A stretch of DNA of 64,000 nt from contig OZ234493.1 of NCBI GenBank assembly GCA_965153455.1, forward strand, positions 16,172,213 to 16,236,212. The letters are read 5' to 3'. Positions 35,925 through 48,160 of the stretch are shown piece by piece (position 1 is the stretch's first letter; each line of letters begins with the position of its first letter). Source of the stretch: Sphagnum compactum. Its lineage: Eukaryota > Bryophyta > Sphagnopsida > Sphagnales. The translations under genes and the position numbers were made by a program. The notes beneath the pieces were generated by a model. The model saw only the letters and a list, made by a program, of their open reading frames with translations. It was not told the origin of the DNA and did no database searches.

Positions 35925-36335
35925 GTGTAGCATGTATCATTGGCCTAAGTGCGATCTAGTCACCCAACCAAATTTTCCTTCCAAAACCTTCTTTTTATAA
36001 TTTGTTTGAATTTTCAACGACAAAAACTACCCAAGGTTCAATATCTCTCCTACATCTTAGCTCTAAAAATTTCCAAATGACCTTCATGAAATCCCACTCG
36101 CTAAGAGCTTTCCAATGATACAAAGAGTGCACCCAAATTCCCCAATAATTTTTACTTTTGATTTAAATGAATATGTAACAAAATTATGTTCAACATTCAG
36201 TAACTTCTCCACCATAGGTTGAAAATTTATGAAGCCAATTCAATGCACCCCCTTACTCATTGAGGGCTTTCCAATTGTACTAAGAGGCTCATGATCTAGG
36301 AGATATCAATGTAACAAACAAAACAAAACAAACTA
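35925..36335 (+). repeat. Third copy of the ~435-bp repeat
   Basis: Collinear with the two copies at 30110-30985: gtgtagcatgtatcattggc, ccttccaaaacc, ttcaacgacaaaaactac, caatatctctc, aagagctttccaatgataca, then attcagtaacttctcc and attgagggctttccaattgtac. It is diverged from them, so the duplication is old. Confidence 0.7.
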
Positions 36336-36589
36336 CCTTGTGAGATTAGTTCCCTACACATAACCATCCCTTGTGAGAATCTCAACACTCCAATTGGCTG
36401 TCAAGGTGAGTTACAACCCATAACCTTCAACCGCCATTACATTAGCAACTTCCTAGTTAGCATAAGGTATCATCACCATGGGCTCTCATTGACCAAATGA
36501 TTTTGTAACCCTTTGTTGCGCCTTGGATGAAAAATTCATAATTGTTCTCTATGCGGATGAAAAAAGGGCATGTCAATTCTCACTAGGGA
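36336..36589. other. Short intergenic gap
   Basis: No gene is seen. It may include the decayed upstream part of the PPR relic that follows. Confidence 0.4.
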
Positions 36590-36835
36590 CGATGGTTATG
36601 TTTATCAAGCAATTTATATGCAAATGTTTGAAATTTGGGGTTGAGTCAAATGTCCATGTGGGTACCTAGTAACCCATTTGACATGTATTCCAAATGTGGG
36701 AGCATGGATGATTATTGGAGAGAGTTCAATAGAAATGCCCAGATGCAATGTTGTTGCTTGGAGTGCCATGGTTCCAAAACATGTGAAAAGTGGGTTAAGG
36801 GTTGAAGGCAAATTTTTTGCTCATTGAAAGCTTAT
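36590..36835 (+). pseudogene. Pentatricopeptide repeat (PPR) gene fragment
   Basis: Reading across frame changes on the + strand gives IKFGVESNVHVGT-like, then FDMYSKCGSMDD-like, then CNVVAWSAMVPKHVKSG. These match successive PLS-type PPR repeats (typically ...G...NVFVG..LVDMY.KCGS..DA...F..M...NVV.W.AM). PPR proteins bind organellar RNA. The stretch covers only about one and a half repeats, has at least two stops and two frameshifts, and has no intact gene around it. It is a relic or retrocopy fragment. Confidence 0.5.
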
Positions 36836-38209
36836 GTCAAGAGTGGGAATAGCTGACCCACAAAATGCAATTTGCGTTTTGTACTAGAGCAAAACATATG
36901 ATTTTATTTTCAACAAATTGGATGATGAGGACAAAAAGGTCTTGTATATCCCTAATCGTAGGTTTTTAGATCATTATGGACTAAAAATGATAAAGATATG
37001 GGGTTTGAAAATAAAAAGGGTAAAAAAATTGCTTCAAAAAAATTGAAACAAAATATCACAAGTGTCCTCTTCCTCCTCTTCATGTATTCTTCCTTGCTCT
37101 TTTGCTTTTGGTGTTTAGAAAAAAATTGTAATACTTAATTTGCACTTCTAATGACATAAAAATCATTATTGATTTGGTTAAAAAATGAAGAATTTTAAAA
37201 AATTTGCAATGGTTCTTAGGCTTGTGTTCAATGTTGGGTGGTTTTAGGTACTTAATATCCAATTACTAACTAGACTAAAACAACAACTACGTATAATGAT
37301 TAACTATTTTAGTCTACCTACTAATTATTGTAGATAATATTAACTAATAGGAAATAATCTTCATAAAAAGATTTAATTTATTGTGATGAAATTAATAAAA
37401 GTAATTAAACTTTAATAATATTAACTATTTAAAGATTGCATTAGCCATAAAGATTGGGACATACATACATTAATCTAATAACATTATTATTTTCAACTGT
37501 TAAATTGTAATTAGTTTTAAGCTAGGTTAGTTAGATTTTTATAATTGATAATATTATAATATGATCCTAATTTAGGCGAATAATTAGTAGTTAATTCTTA
37601 TTAATTAGTTTAGTATACATGGTGCTTAAGCTTGGCTAAACTACGGCTAACCATTTAAAGTTAATTAAATGTCTAATGTGACACCTAAGGTACATTTAAG
37701 TCTAAGCCATGAGGCACATAAGCTATACTTAATTAGACCACATGTTTAAACCTTTGGTGCATGCCATGTGTGCAAGTACTTAGTATTTCAAGAAATAATT
37801 ATTTAATAGATCATTCATTATTCATTCATAAATAAAATTAATCAATAATGTTTTAATGTATTTAGTTATTTCGAAATTACTTATAAAATTATATATATAT
37901 AGATATAAACCTTTTAAAATTCTAGTGATCAATTAATTAAGTAAAAAATGATTAGGTTTTTAATTGACTATCTAATAAAATAAAATACTGACTAATTGGT
38001 AATTCATAAATATTAACTATAAATTATTAAATATCTAACTTATTAAATTAATTTGTAGATACTAAATTAATTTTAATAATAATTAATACTAATTAAATAA
38101 CTTAACTCATGAATAGTTAATTATTGATTAATTAATATTTATTAGTTATTAATTATAATTATATAGTTAGGGTAATCCAACTTATAAATGAAACAAAGTT
38201 GGATTTTTA
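36836..38209. other. Very AT-rich intergenic block
   Basis: 37,260-38,190 is dominated by ttaattaa-type words in both orientations, with almost no G or C. No gene is seen. It ends against the DUF4216 relic. Confidence 0.55.
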
Positions 38210-38527
38210 ATGGCCAACTTTCAACATATGTTGGTGAATGGCAATGAACCATTTGTCTTCCCATCACAAGTCCAACAAGTTTTCTATTTCAATGATTCTT
38301 CCAACCCATGGTGGAGGGTTATATTGCATAAAGAGCCACAGAACAAGTACGTGTTCCTAGACACCTATGGGGAGTGCATTAGCACAAATGAGTATGGAAG
38401 TGTGTTGGATGCACGAAGGGCAATGCCAAATGCACCAACCATTTTAAGTATTGTTGCTGTAATACTCCTTTCTAAGGAAGAATCATTATTACTCAATGAA
38501 TCAAGACAACTTAGCCTTGAAAGATAA
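38210..38527 (+). pseudogene. DUF4216-like fragment of a CACTA (En/Spm) transposon
   Basis: A 105-codon open frame contains EPFVFPSQVQQVFYFND...WWRVILHKEPQNKY. This resembles the DUF4216 region of plant CACTA element proteins (EPF.LASQ..QVFYV.D....W.VV...KP). No transposase core (Transposase_21) is seen nearby and CACTA ends were not found. The second half, after about residue 65, is unlike the family. It is probably a fragment; alternatively a chance frame retaining the motif. Confidence 0.45.
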
Positions 38528-39319
38528 TCCCAAGGAAAAAAATTTAGGACATAAACATTTGTTTCAATAAACAAGGACATGTCAACTTGATGTTCCACAT
38601 TTTTAACCATTCCAATACCATGTCCAATTACTTTAAATGAAAATGTTTATGTTTTCCCACTTTTGATGTTTTATCACATTTTGACACCATGAAATAGAAA
38701 TTTTTCCAACAAACATAGGTGCAATGTAATGAAAGTTATTAACTTCAAAATTAAGGGGTTCTGAAATTATCAAAGTTGAAAATTAGGCACAACAAAATTA
38801 TAAATAAGTTGCAATTAAGTTGAACCTAAAGTCAAATCAAAGTTGAACTATAATGGAAAACATAGACATTATTTCATCCATCAAATTTTCCAACATCCAT
38901 CCATCCATAAACAAGGCTAACCAAGACAGTGAAACGGTTGACATGATAAAGCCTAACAAATTTTGAAAGTGGATTTTTCCACTATAATTCGAATGTGAAT
39001 TTATTAATTAAAAATAAAAATCAATGGTCAATTAGCAACGATGGTCAACACCATACACTTACCAACCTAGTCAAAAAGTTGACTAAGTTGTGGTGTGAAA
39101 TAGGCCACATGGAATTTGTTGAAATAAATATAATTATGCAATCAAAGGCAAGTTGAGCTCGACATGTAGTCAAAAATTGGTTGGTTAGAAAATGGCCTTT
39201 TTCTCCTAGTGCTTGTAGACATTGAAGCCAAATGTTGCATCAATCGGCAGCTGATCAAGAGAATGTATTTCCTACATCTGAAATAATATGAATATGAAAA
39301 TAGATAAATTGAGGACCAA
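38528..39319. other. Intergenic DNA between two transposon relics
   Basis: AT-rich, no gene seen. It may contain the 5' end of the pogo-like element, but a terminal repeat was not identified. Confidence 0.4.
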
Positions 39320-41104
39320 TTGCAAGACCAAGGGGCACATGGACAACTAAAGCATTGGAGGAAACTATAGAAGCAATTGAGGCAGGGGGTGTTTTGTGCA
39401 AGGAGCTTCTAGGTCATAGAGCATACCCTTGAACTCTCTATGTGACCATTCGAATGAGTGGATGCACAACAAGAAATGGGGGCCAAGGGGTGTACTCACA
39501 AATGCAGAAGATGATGTTGTCATGGCTTGGGTTTTGGCCATGCAAGAAGTACGCATGTCTGTAACTATGCACCAATTAAAAATGAAGGTGGCAAAAATGA
39601 CACAAACAAGGGCAACCCCATTTCAGAATGGTGTACTGGGCACAACTTGGTACCACTGGTAGGAACCGACATTTGGAAGTTGTCATATGAACCACATAAG
39701 GACTTGATGTCAATAGAGCACATGGCCTAACTACTAGTGCATGTAATTCATTTTACAACAACTTGTAGACATTGTATGACCAACACAAATATAGCCCAAA
39801 CCATATATGGAACTTGGACAAGATAGGTGTTCAAGTAAGGTGACAATCGGGAGCTAAGGTTTTGGCTAAGAAAGGGATGAACAAAATCTACAACATCATT
39901 CCTAAGTCTCGGGAATGGCTAACCATAAATTGTGTAGTGAATGCAATAGGGGATATACTACCAGGGTTTTACATTTTCAAAGGTGAACGGTTACGAGATG
40001 ATTACATTCAACTTAACAAACCTAGAACATGCATGGCAATGCAAAAAAAAAACCTTGGAGGACCTCATTTTTTTCAAAGAATTTTTGTCTTTTTTTAAGA
40101 AGTTTGTTTCGGGAGGAATTTCACTTACCAATAGGCACTTGTTAATTCTAGATGAGCATGGTAGTCATGTTACTTTGGAGGCCATAAAACAAGCACATGA
40201 ATTTGGATTTGACATGGTCACTCTCCTTGTTCACACCTCTCATGCCCTACAACCTTTCGATGTTTCTTGTTTTAAGCCTTTTAAAACAACCTTTAGGAAG
40301 GAAAGAAATGTTGCAATGTCCCAGAGCAATTACATGGAGCTTGATAAGATAACCCTAACTAGGTGGGTTGACCAAGCCTTTGAGAAATCAATCACAAAAC
40401 AAAACATTAGGTTTGGATTTAGGGTTACATGCATATACCTTCTAAACCTTAGGGCAATGGATAGCAAGACCGGACCTTCCAACATTTACACATTGGTAAT
40501 AAATGAACATGAAAGGGAAGAAGAGGAATCAAATGAGTAGCTTGAAGGAGATAAACCAGGAATTGAAGAGTTTGTTTCTACAAACCTTTAGATACACAAG
40601 ACAAGAGTACAAATTAAGGTTGAGAAATGTAATGTTAGGAATAGACATGAAGCAGAACAACGCTACTACTTGGACATGCCACGCAGCCCTGCAGAAATTG
40701 ATGATAGGGTAGAGGAGATAAACATTGAAGACATATTGGATATTGAAGGGGAAGATAGGGCAGCCAACTGGGAGGCAATTGAACTTCATGAGCTTGGACA
40801 TCAAAAGGAGCAAGAATCGCTTAATTTAACACAAGAGTTCATGAGGATTCATAATCTATTATCATTGCCACATTTATTTACAAAACATACCAAAGGTAAG
40901 GAACCGTTAGTAAACTACTTTCAATCACATGTCGTCACTTCCGAGGAATATTTTACTATCTTGAAGAAAAAAACCATGGACAAAGCAACTATTGATGTAG
41001 CCAGAAACGCAAAAAGGAAGCAAAATGAAGATGATAGGTTGAGGAAGGCAACTAATACCCCAACCTCGGCAGAACGGGCAACCCTACGAAAGCCTAAGAG
41101 GTAG
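39320..41104 (+). pseudogene. pogo/Tigger-like (Tc1/mariner) transposase, nearly full length but broken
   Basis: Collinear segments on + in order: a psq-type helix-turn-helix region (39320-39500, KALEETIEAIEAGG, LCDHSNEW, KKWGPRGVLT); a CENP-B-like region (39500-39660, AWVLAMQE, HQLKMKVAKMTQTR); HIWNLDKIG at about 39800-39825 in place of the usual N-x-DETG; AKKGMNKIYNIIPKSREWLT to GFYIFKGERLRDDYIQ (39862-40010); then LLILDEHGSHV and HTSHALQPFDVSCFKPFK (40140-40280) of the DDE_1 core; and an acidic, Lys-rich tail in frame 40670-41104. Lesions include stops near 39419 and 39729, frameshifts around 39660, 39830 and an A-run at 40045-40053, and a stop at 40538. The first catalytic block is altered (DE to DK), so it is dead by more than one route. 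Such proteins cut and paste their own DNA; no terminal repeats were found. Confidence 0.8.
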
Positions 41105-41619
41105 GCCAAAGCCACCTTTGATGCATAGTGGTCCCCTATAGCTAATACCATAACCCTGGTAGAACAAACAACCTTGCAAGAGGCTAAAAGGCATGCCAAA
41201 ACCACCTTTGATGCACAATGGTCCCTTGTAGCAATAAGAGTGGTTGGAAGATGATTGCAATAGAACATCCAAGCAATTTCCACCATTAGTTTGCACACAG
41301 GTGAAACAACACTTAATTTGGGGATCACAAGTACTAGTCAACAATAAGCAAGAATAATAACAAGATCAAGAATGCAACAAAATGATTCAACGTTAAGTGG
41401 AACAATGAGTGTTGTAGTAGCTAATGTAACGTCGATTACATCACCAATTGTTTCAATAGCCAATGTAGCACCAAATCAACCAGAAAATGTAACAACGACC
41501 CATGCATCTACGAATGTTGCATGGCCAAGTGTTACAATTGCCTAGGTATATCAAATGGGGAGGGGATGGGGGAAAGGGAGTGGGGAGCCAAAGCTTAGAA
41601 GGAATAAGAACTTAGAATA

Positions 41620-42600
41620 ATTACATGACCAGGAACTAAAGGAGCCAACAACTAAGAGCAAAAGGAGCTATGATTAGGAGCAAGAAAAGCTATAGACCAA
41701 GAGTAAAATGAGCTAACACAACCAGGAGCAACAGGAACTACAACCAAAAACAAAAGGAGTTGGATTAGGAGTAAGAAAAACTATAGACCATGAGCAAGAG
41801 GAATTACAAACTAGGAGCAAAAGGAGCTCCAACCAAGAGCAAGAAAAGCTACAACCCAAAAGAAAGAGGAATTAAACTAGGACCAAAATGAGCTAAAGAC
41901 CAAAAGCAAAAGGAGCTACCAACCAGGACCAAGAGGAGCTTTAACCAAGACCAAGAAGAGCTTTAACCAAGACCAAGAGGAGCTATGAACTAGGAGCAAG
42001 AGGAACTACCACTAGGAACAAGAGGAGTTGCCAACCAGGAACAAGAGGAACTGCCAACCAGGAGCAAAAGGAGCTTCGACTAGGTTCAAGAAGAGTTGCA
42101 GACCAAGAGTAAAAGGAGTTTGACCATGACCAAGAAGAGCTAGAGACTAGGAGCAAGAGGAGTTATAGCCCAAGAATAAGAAGATTTACCAACCAGGAGC
42201 AAGAGGAGCTACCAACTAGGACCAAGAGGAGCTCTGACCAGGACAAAGAGGTGTTGCAAACCAGCAACAAGAGGAGTTACGAACCAAAAGCAAAAGGAAC
42301 TATGAAGTAGGAGCAAAAGGAGCTCTGATCAAGATAAAAAAAACTACAAACCAAGAGCAAGAGGAGCTAGACCAAGACCAAGAAGATCTAGAGACCATGA
42401 ATAAGAAGAGTTGCTAATTAGGAGCAAGAGGAGTTTTGACTAGGACTAAGAGGAGCTGTAGATAAGCAACAAGAGGAGTTGCGAACCAGGAGCAAGAGGA
42501 GCTATGACCAAGAGCAATAAGAGTTGCAACCACCCAAGAGTAAGAGGAGCTGCCTATTAGAAATAAGAGGAGCTTAGACCAGGAGGTTCGAAGAGCTTTG
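41620..42600 (+). repeat. ~23-bp purine-rich minisatellite, about 40 copies
   Basis: Consensus is approximately gaggagctacnaaccaggagcaa, with unit length drifting between 21 and 26 bases. Examples run without a break from ggagccaacaactaagagc near 41643 to gagctgcctattagaaataa near 42550. It begins about 0.5 kb after the pogo-like coding region. Copies are individually diverged, so the array is old. The unit is not a multiple of three, so no frame stays open over it. Confidence 0.85.
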
Positions 42601-45600
42601 AGGAACATGAAAAGGAAGTAGATTCAACATTTTGCATCTTGATCACTACCTCCCAAAGAGGATTTGCAAGCCCAAATTTTTGAGAGAAGTAATTAGAATG
42701 TTAGTTCAACAAAAAGAACAAGGAGAACGAGAATAGAGTGTGGCGCCCGTAGTTCTGTTGCACAACAACATTTGACGAATTAGGGATTAACGAACTTAGG
42801 TTTAGGGTTGAACGTTCTTTGGATTTTTTGTGACCAATCGATCAGACGAGATGCATCTAGATTGCTATGGTGATTTTGTGAATGTTAAAAGGAGATGAAT
42901 GTTTGCTTTGGGAAAAAATTCATCCCAGGGATGGAGGTAGGTAACGTACAATTATGCAAAAACAAGGGCACGCTCATAGCAAGGAAGTTGTATGGACAAC
43001 AATAAAAAGGTGTATGAAATTTTTGACCCCTTTCACTTTCAGTGGCCACAACTTACTTGTTTCTTCACCATTTTAGGCAATTCAAAACGTCATGGGAACA
43101 CCCATAGCCAGCTTACATTTGGTCTTAGAAAAGCATTGCCAACCGATCATTCAATACGAAAACACAGGTCTACATGCCATTAAGTGTCTAGACACCGGCC
43201 TCTCTACCCTAGTCTTGAAAATTGTTCATTATCCATTTCAACCTTGAGGTTGAAATGAAACCATGGTGAATGAGATTGTTTTTTATTCTAATTTGTGTGC
43301 CCTTATCTTGCTTCCATAATGATGGCTTTAAAAAAAAAGGATTAAAATTTTGGCATCTTACTAGGAGAAAAAAAAGGGATTTTTAGTGTGACTAAGGTTA
43401 GTTTTTATCTATTTTTGCACGTTAAAATAGAGGTGCATTAAAAGTTGAGGTCTAAACTCCAAGGGCTCAACGTGTAAGAGCCAAAACACATGAACCCCTA
43501 TATTCTCGATCCCTGAAGGGTCCTTAGTCCTTACCCTTCATCCGCGAGATTTTGGAATGCAGCCCGCACTGCGCTACATGTGCGAAGGCCTCTCTCCATC
43601 CAAACTACAACGTTCCATGCTCTCTCTATATTCAATTGCAAAACTCCATCTACATTCCTACCTATCTACACACACAGACTATCTTGCAACAACCTTTGTC
43701 TCCTTCTATCAAATAATGTGGTCCTCTGACAGTAATGAACAAATGGCCTTCATCTTCATCCCTGTCTCCACAGTCGCAAAGAAAGAAACAGGACTAATAC
43801 CGCCAAAAAAACCCATTGAGAAGGTCTGCACACGGTGAACAAAAATGGAGAGAGAAGAACTTACCTCTTTGTTGCAACTGTGGATTTGTGGTCTGCGCAC
43901 AGTTTTGCTTTCTTGTTAGCCCTGTTGCAAAGGTAGTTAGACGACAGAGTGTTGTTTAGAAGATGGTTGAAGCTATGGCTGTTGGACCCATAGCTTGATT
44001 GTTGGATCCTCTGGGAGTCAGATCTGGAACTGCCTTTGCATATCGGCCGAGAGAAATTTTGACAAACGTGTGTGCGAGGGGGGCTTGGTTTCAGAGATTG
44101 ATTTCCATGTGTATGGAAATGTTGTGCATGATGAGTTTCTTTCTGCTGACTTTAGAGCTACTTCATTTTCGCCTCGCCGGCAGAAGCTTCACAAAAGTGA
44201 GCTACGGTTTCACAAATTTTATGGCTTCTCGTTTTTAAGCAGATCTCTAACCTAACCTAAGAGATTCTCTCTCTAGGACATACGTCGAGCTTGTGTGAGC
44301 CTTTCTTTGATGAACTAGTATGTGAGTTTTTGGTGTGTCGACTTGAAATCCAGAAAACTCAGTGAAATAGGGGGGAGGATAACAATGTGCACAATTAAGC
44401 CGGCATCCAGGAGCACGCATGTAGAAGTTCTGCCACTGATATGGATGCGACTATGTGACACAGAGATCAAACATTACAGACGCTGTATGCTCGTCCTGAA
44501 TGCTTGCGGGTCTTGATGGAATGGGCCTGGTTGTTCTGCACATCTCATCGTCTGCAATCTATCTATCTATCTATCTATCTGTCACCCACGCAGTGATGAT
44601 GCTACTCTTTCTTTGAGATTAGAAACCATGATGCATGCAACTTTTGTTATCAACCCTCTTGTCACTGTTTTTCATACTGCTTGTGCCTTTTTTTGTTTTT
44701 GCAGTTTTGTTCTTCCACTTCTGGGTTGTTCCTTCTTCTGGGTTCTCAAAATCCTTATCTGGAAATCCTTCTAGTTCCAATTGCTGTGTTTGAAGCATGG
44801 ATCTCTTCTGGCAAGGGCTCTGCACCTTTGGTATGGTCCTAACCCGAAAAACCCTAAATCCTTACCTTCTCTGCAGCATGCATCACATGGATTGCTTGAT
44901 GATCAACTCATTTTTCTAACTCCATATGGTTGTGTCATAGTGGCATTTAGCAACTAGGTTAAGCCTAAACCCATTTGACAACCCATCCTTTCCAAAGGAT
45001 GTTGCCTACATTTGAGTTGGCAATGATGCACATACCCATAGTTTGTTAATTTTGTGGTAACTGACTTCATGTTTTGGGGCGTGTTGGGGACTTTTGGGTG
45101 TTTTGTTGTGCCAAGCAAGTGTACACATGCTTCTAGGGTAGATTGTTACATATGATTATCAATCCTTATTCTACTTTTCAATGTCCATATTTGTTGTGCA
45201 CTTATTGTTGATAGTTATAATTTTCAATGTGACTTGCTAAACTGTTTAGAATGACAAATCCATTTTTTTGCTTGTCACACAACAACTTCTACTAGCTTGC
45301 TGCTGGTTGAAAGTTTCTTATTTCTTATTACCCATGCCACAGAATGATGTGGTAATTTTCTTAGTTCAATTTGACACTTAAAACCCTCTTTCAGGTTTGG
45401 GTTTGTTAATTGCTTTTGAACAGACTCAAGCTCCTTTTTTAAAGTACTCTGGAATGGTCAAGCTCCTGCTTATTATGTTGGGTAAGATGCCAGGCAAGCC
45501 ACATCATGCACCCAACATAATGGGCAAGGATGAGGCCATTCACTGACATTAAGGTCTGGGGTGGCATATTTGAAGACAGAAGCACTTTAGGATGTGATTG

Positions 45601-47482
45601 GAAGCTTTGGTGGGAGAAAACTAATGTGGGGCCTTAATTTAGTTCACGACATTGTCGGAACTTTGGAGCATCAATGCAAACCAGTTGTGAGTATGGTGCG
45701 ATTGGAGACTTTTGAGTTCACTGCAAAAAATCAAGATTTCTTTTCCAGATTGCAGGGAGTTTTGGGAAACATCGGGAACAAATGACTGATTAAAACAGCC
45801 AAAGATGCTTCTCCAAAGGAACAGAACAAATCAAAGCAAGTTCATGATCGCGTGGATTGTCTGAAATTCTTCATTTTCACATTTTGATGAAACAGACTCC
45901 AAATTCATACTGAAAACATGTAAATGTCTCACAGATACATGTATATCTATTCTTACTGTCACAGTTCACCTCTCCAAAATCCTTGCACTGATGTGAAGTC
46001 CCTTCTCTTTGGATTCACACAACCAAGCCTAGTATTGTCATATCCACTTACTGACAGACATAGGTAGGTGCTAGAACAACGACACATATCTTGACTTATG
46101 AGAATTTCTTCGAGTTCTTTAGCCATGCAAGCATTCTGCTGCAATCAGTGGGCTTCAGATCTCACAACATAGCAGCAATCAATATTCAGAAAGTGCGCAA
46201 TTGAGATAATCCAACCATAAGAAAACAAGACCAGAAACAAAAACCAAGGAGTAGTTCGAATGACTGGTTGCACGAATGTTCATGGACCTTCTAACATGTA
46301 TGGTATACACCACCAATCATAACATCCCCACTGACTTCATGAGCTCCTGACAATGGGTGAAGGTTATGTGAAACATTAGCCAATGTACTGGAACCTGCAT
46401 TACACAACCTGAAAGAAGGGATGGTAGCATCTTAAGGATCATCTAGACAAGCTGATTGTAATGCACACAGGAAAGTTTCTTTCCTTGTTCTTCAAGGGCT
46501 TGTGCAGGCACATACAAATCATTATCTAACTTCTTACAGCTTGTACAACACTGCGCTACAGCAAATTTACCAAATCTCTTTGGCCACACAATGATGTCAC
46601 TACAAACATTATACTGTCACAGGGAAATTAGGTCAAGAAGACACCATCAAAAGCATAATTGCAACAGAACAAAATGTAACATTCCTGAACAACACAATAC
46701 AGCAACATCATCAAAAAATATCAGTTAAAGCACTATAACATGCAGGAGATGGATAAGAACCTGCAGGGAATGGACCTATTTTGATGGACATAGATGTGCT
46801 AGTGAACGTATAAGGTCATCACCTGTACATGACTCAAATACTTAAGCACATAACAACCCAATCCACCATCCGAAGGGCCACCAAACTGCTGAACTGAACC
46901 CCCACCAAAGCATACAGAAATAGCAGACAGAAATGGAGATACACTTCCACTTCCTCTGAATCAACATCTTAAATCCTGATTCCAATGATGATAAAGGGGG
47001 AATAGATCAATATCATACGGTTATGATCCAGAACCAAGGTTTCTCCCACTGGAGGATCCACAGAAACACATTAGGAAAATCAGAGATAACTGGATACAAC
47101 TGCCTCAAACCGAAATTTCCATTTCTGTTTCATCACAAATTGAAACAGAAAACCTGAAGAGACAATACACTGGTGGTGCAGATCTCACATTGCACACCAA
47201 TTCAAGCAATTGAAACTTCTCTAACTTGTGGCCATAACACAAACTTTTTTATCTTCAGCAAATGCGTGATACTTTACTTCCAATTAAGAACGTTCACATA
47301 ATCATATATAGTCAAATGAAGGCAGATCCCTATAAATGGTCCATGAATTTCCATACGAAGATCAAACTTCAATTCCCAAGGTAACTGCCAAATTCTACCA
47401 ATTTCATGCACATTAAAGAATCTCTTCTATCTCATCACTAGCATCGAATGTAATAATCGAAGCGTCCGCACAAAAAGGCATA
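42601..47482. other. Long anonymous region, no supported gene
   Basis: Open frames at 43557-43838, 43995-44255 and 45594-45785 show no recognisable domain or splice linkage. A CTAT run lies at 44558-44580. A fragment of the dispersed element lies at 45510-45575. The part from about 46,100 to 47,480 is less repetitive and probably includes the 3' UTR and flank of the CHCH gene. Confidence 0.4.
45510..45575 (-). repeat. Dispersed element, copy C (fragment)
   Basis: Reads cataatgggcaaggatgagg, ccattcactgacatt, ggtctggggtggcatat. This is the reverse complement of the right part of the copy at 6788-6905. Confidence 0.6.
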
Positions 47483-47923
47483 TCACACAACCATTTGAGC
47501 AGGACCTCGACGACACTCATTCAGCATGTCGACGTAGAACTGGCACTTGCCAATATCACTGCCGTTGGCATTCAGACAGTCCTGGAAAGCCTTAGACTGG
47601 TTCACGCATGAATCCATAGCCACGGGAGACGCAAGCGGCGCGGCACCCCCTACTCCTCCTCCAACCTCCTGTTGCACTACTTCATGCTGAACGGTGCGGG
47701 GTCCCATGATGGAATCCACGGCTCTATGCGCCACGGCACTCCCTGTCCCGAACGCCATCCCTTGCGCAATAGTGCCGGCCAAACCTCCAAGCATAGACCC
47801 TCCACCACTGCTCTGCTGTATGGGAGCCGGAGGTGGAGCATGATGCACCCGCGCTGGTGGAGGTGCCCCTCTTGCCATCGGCCGCGATCCACTTCGCCCT
47901 CCTGCACTCCTTTGACGAGGCAT
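47483..47923 (-). CDS. Twin-CX9C (CHCH) domain protein, CHCHD2/Mix17 type
   Basis: 146 residues in one exon. Residues 1-40 are rich in Arg, Ser and Pro (MPRQRSAGGR...APPPAP), like a mitochondrial leader with a proline-rich stretch. Residues 41-75 are the conserved GGGSMLGGLAGTIAQGMAFG TGSAVAHRAVDSIMG glycine-rich region, and GPRTVQHE follows. C106, C116, C127 and C137 form two CX9C pairs (helix-turn-helix with two disulfides, as made by the Mia40 import route). These features match plant CHCHD2/CHCHD10/Mix17 relatives such as the Arabidopsis Cox19-like CHCH proteins in both length and order. The family acts in the mitochondrial intermembrane space and, in animals, also in transcription. The start ATG at 47923 gives the conserved MPR beginning; the frame is open 15 bases further up but has no ATG there. 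No defects are seen. It has no functional tie to its neighbours. Confidence 0.95.
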   Translation of the reverse strand: MPRQRSAGGRSGSRPMARGAPPPARVHHAPPPAPIQQSSGGGSMLGGLAGTIAQGMAFGTGSAVAHRAVDSIMGPRTVQHEVVQQEVGGGVGGAAPLASPVAMDSCVNQSKAFQDCLNANGSDIGKCQFYVDMLNECRRGPAQMVV

Positions 47924-48160
47924 CCTTGCAAAAAACACTTAGGTGCTAAAAAAAAAGTCTCTGGAGCGGGAAAAAACCCCCCAAAAATCACAAGAAAGAG
48001 AGAGAAAACTACAACGATGAAGAAAACACGCTGCAATAAAGAAAAACACACTGCGATTCACAAGCAACGCAGAGGAAGACAACAGAATTCCGAGATGTTG
48101 GCGAAGGAAGACGACGAAAGCAAACCCTAAACAGAGCTTCTGCTTTTTGTAGGAACTGGG
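47924..48160 (-). promoter_or_regulatory. Probable 5' leader of the CHCH gene
   Basis: On the minus strand this precedes the start codon and is CT/GA-rich (TTTCTCTCTCTTTCTTG-like, near 47990-48010), as is common in plant leaders. No certain TATA box or transcription start can be fixed. Confidence 0.4.

Noticed and set aside
41620-42600. Possible coding tandem repeat (QEELxxRSK-like peptide)
   Set aside because: The unit drifts between 21 and 26 bases, so no frame remains open across the array on either strand.
47672-48130. 152-codon + strand open frame
   Set aside because: It is the antisense of the CHCH gene and its leader.
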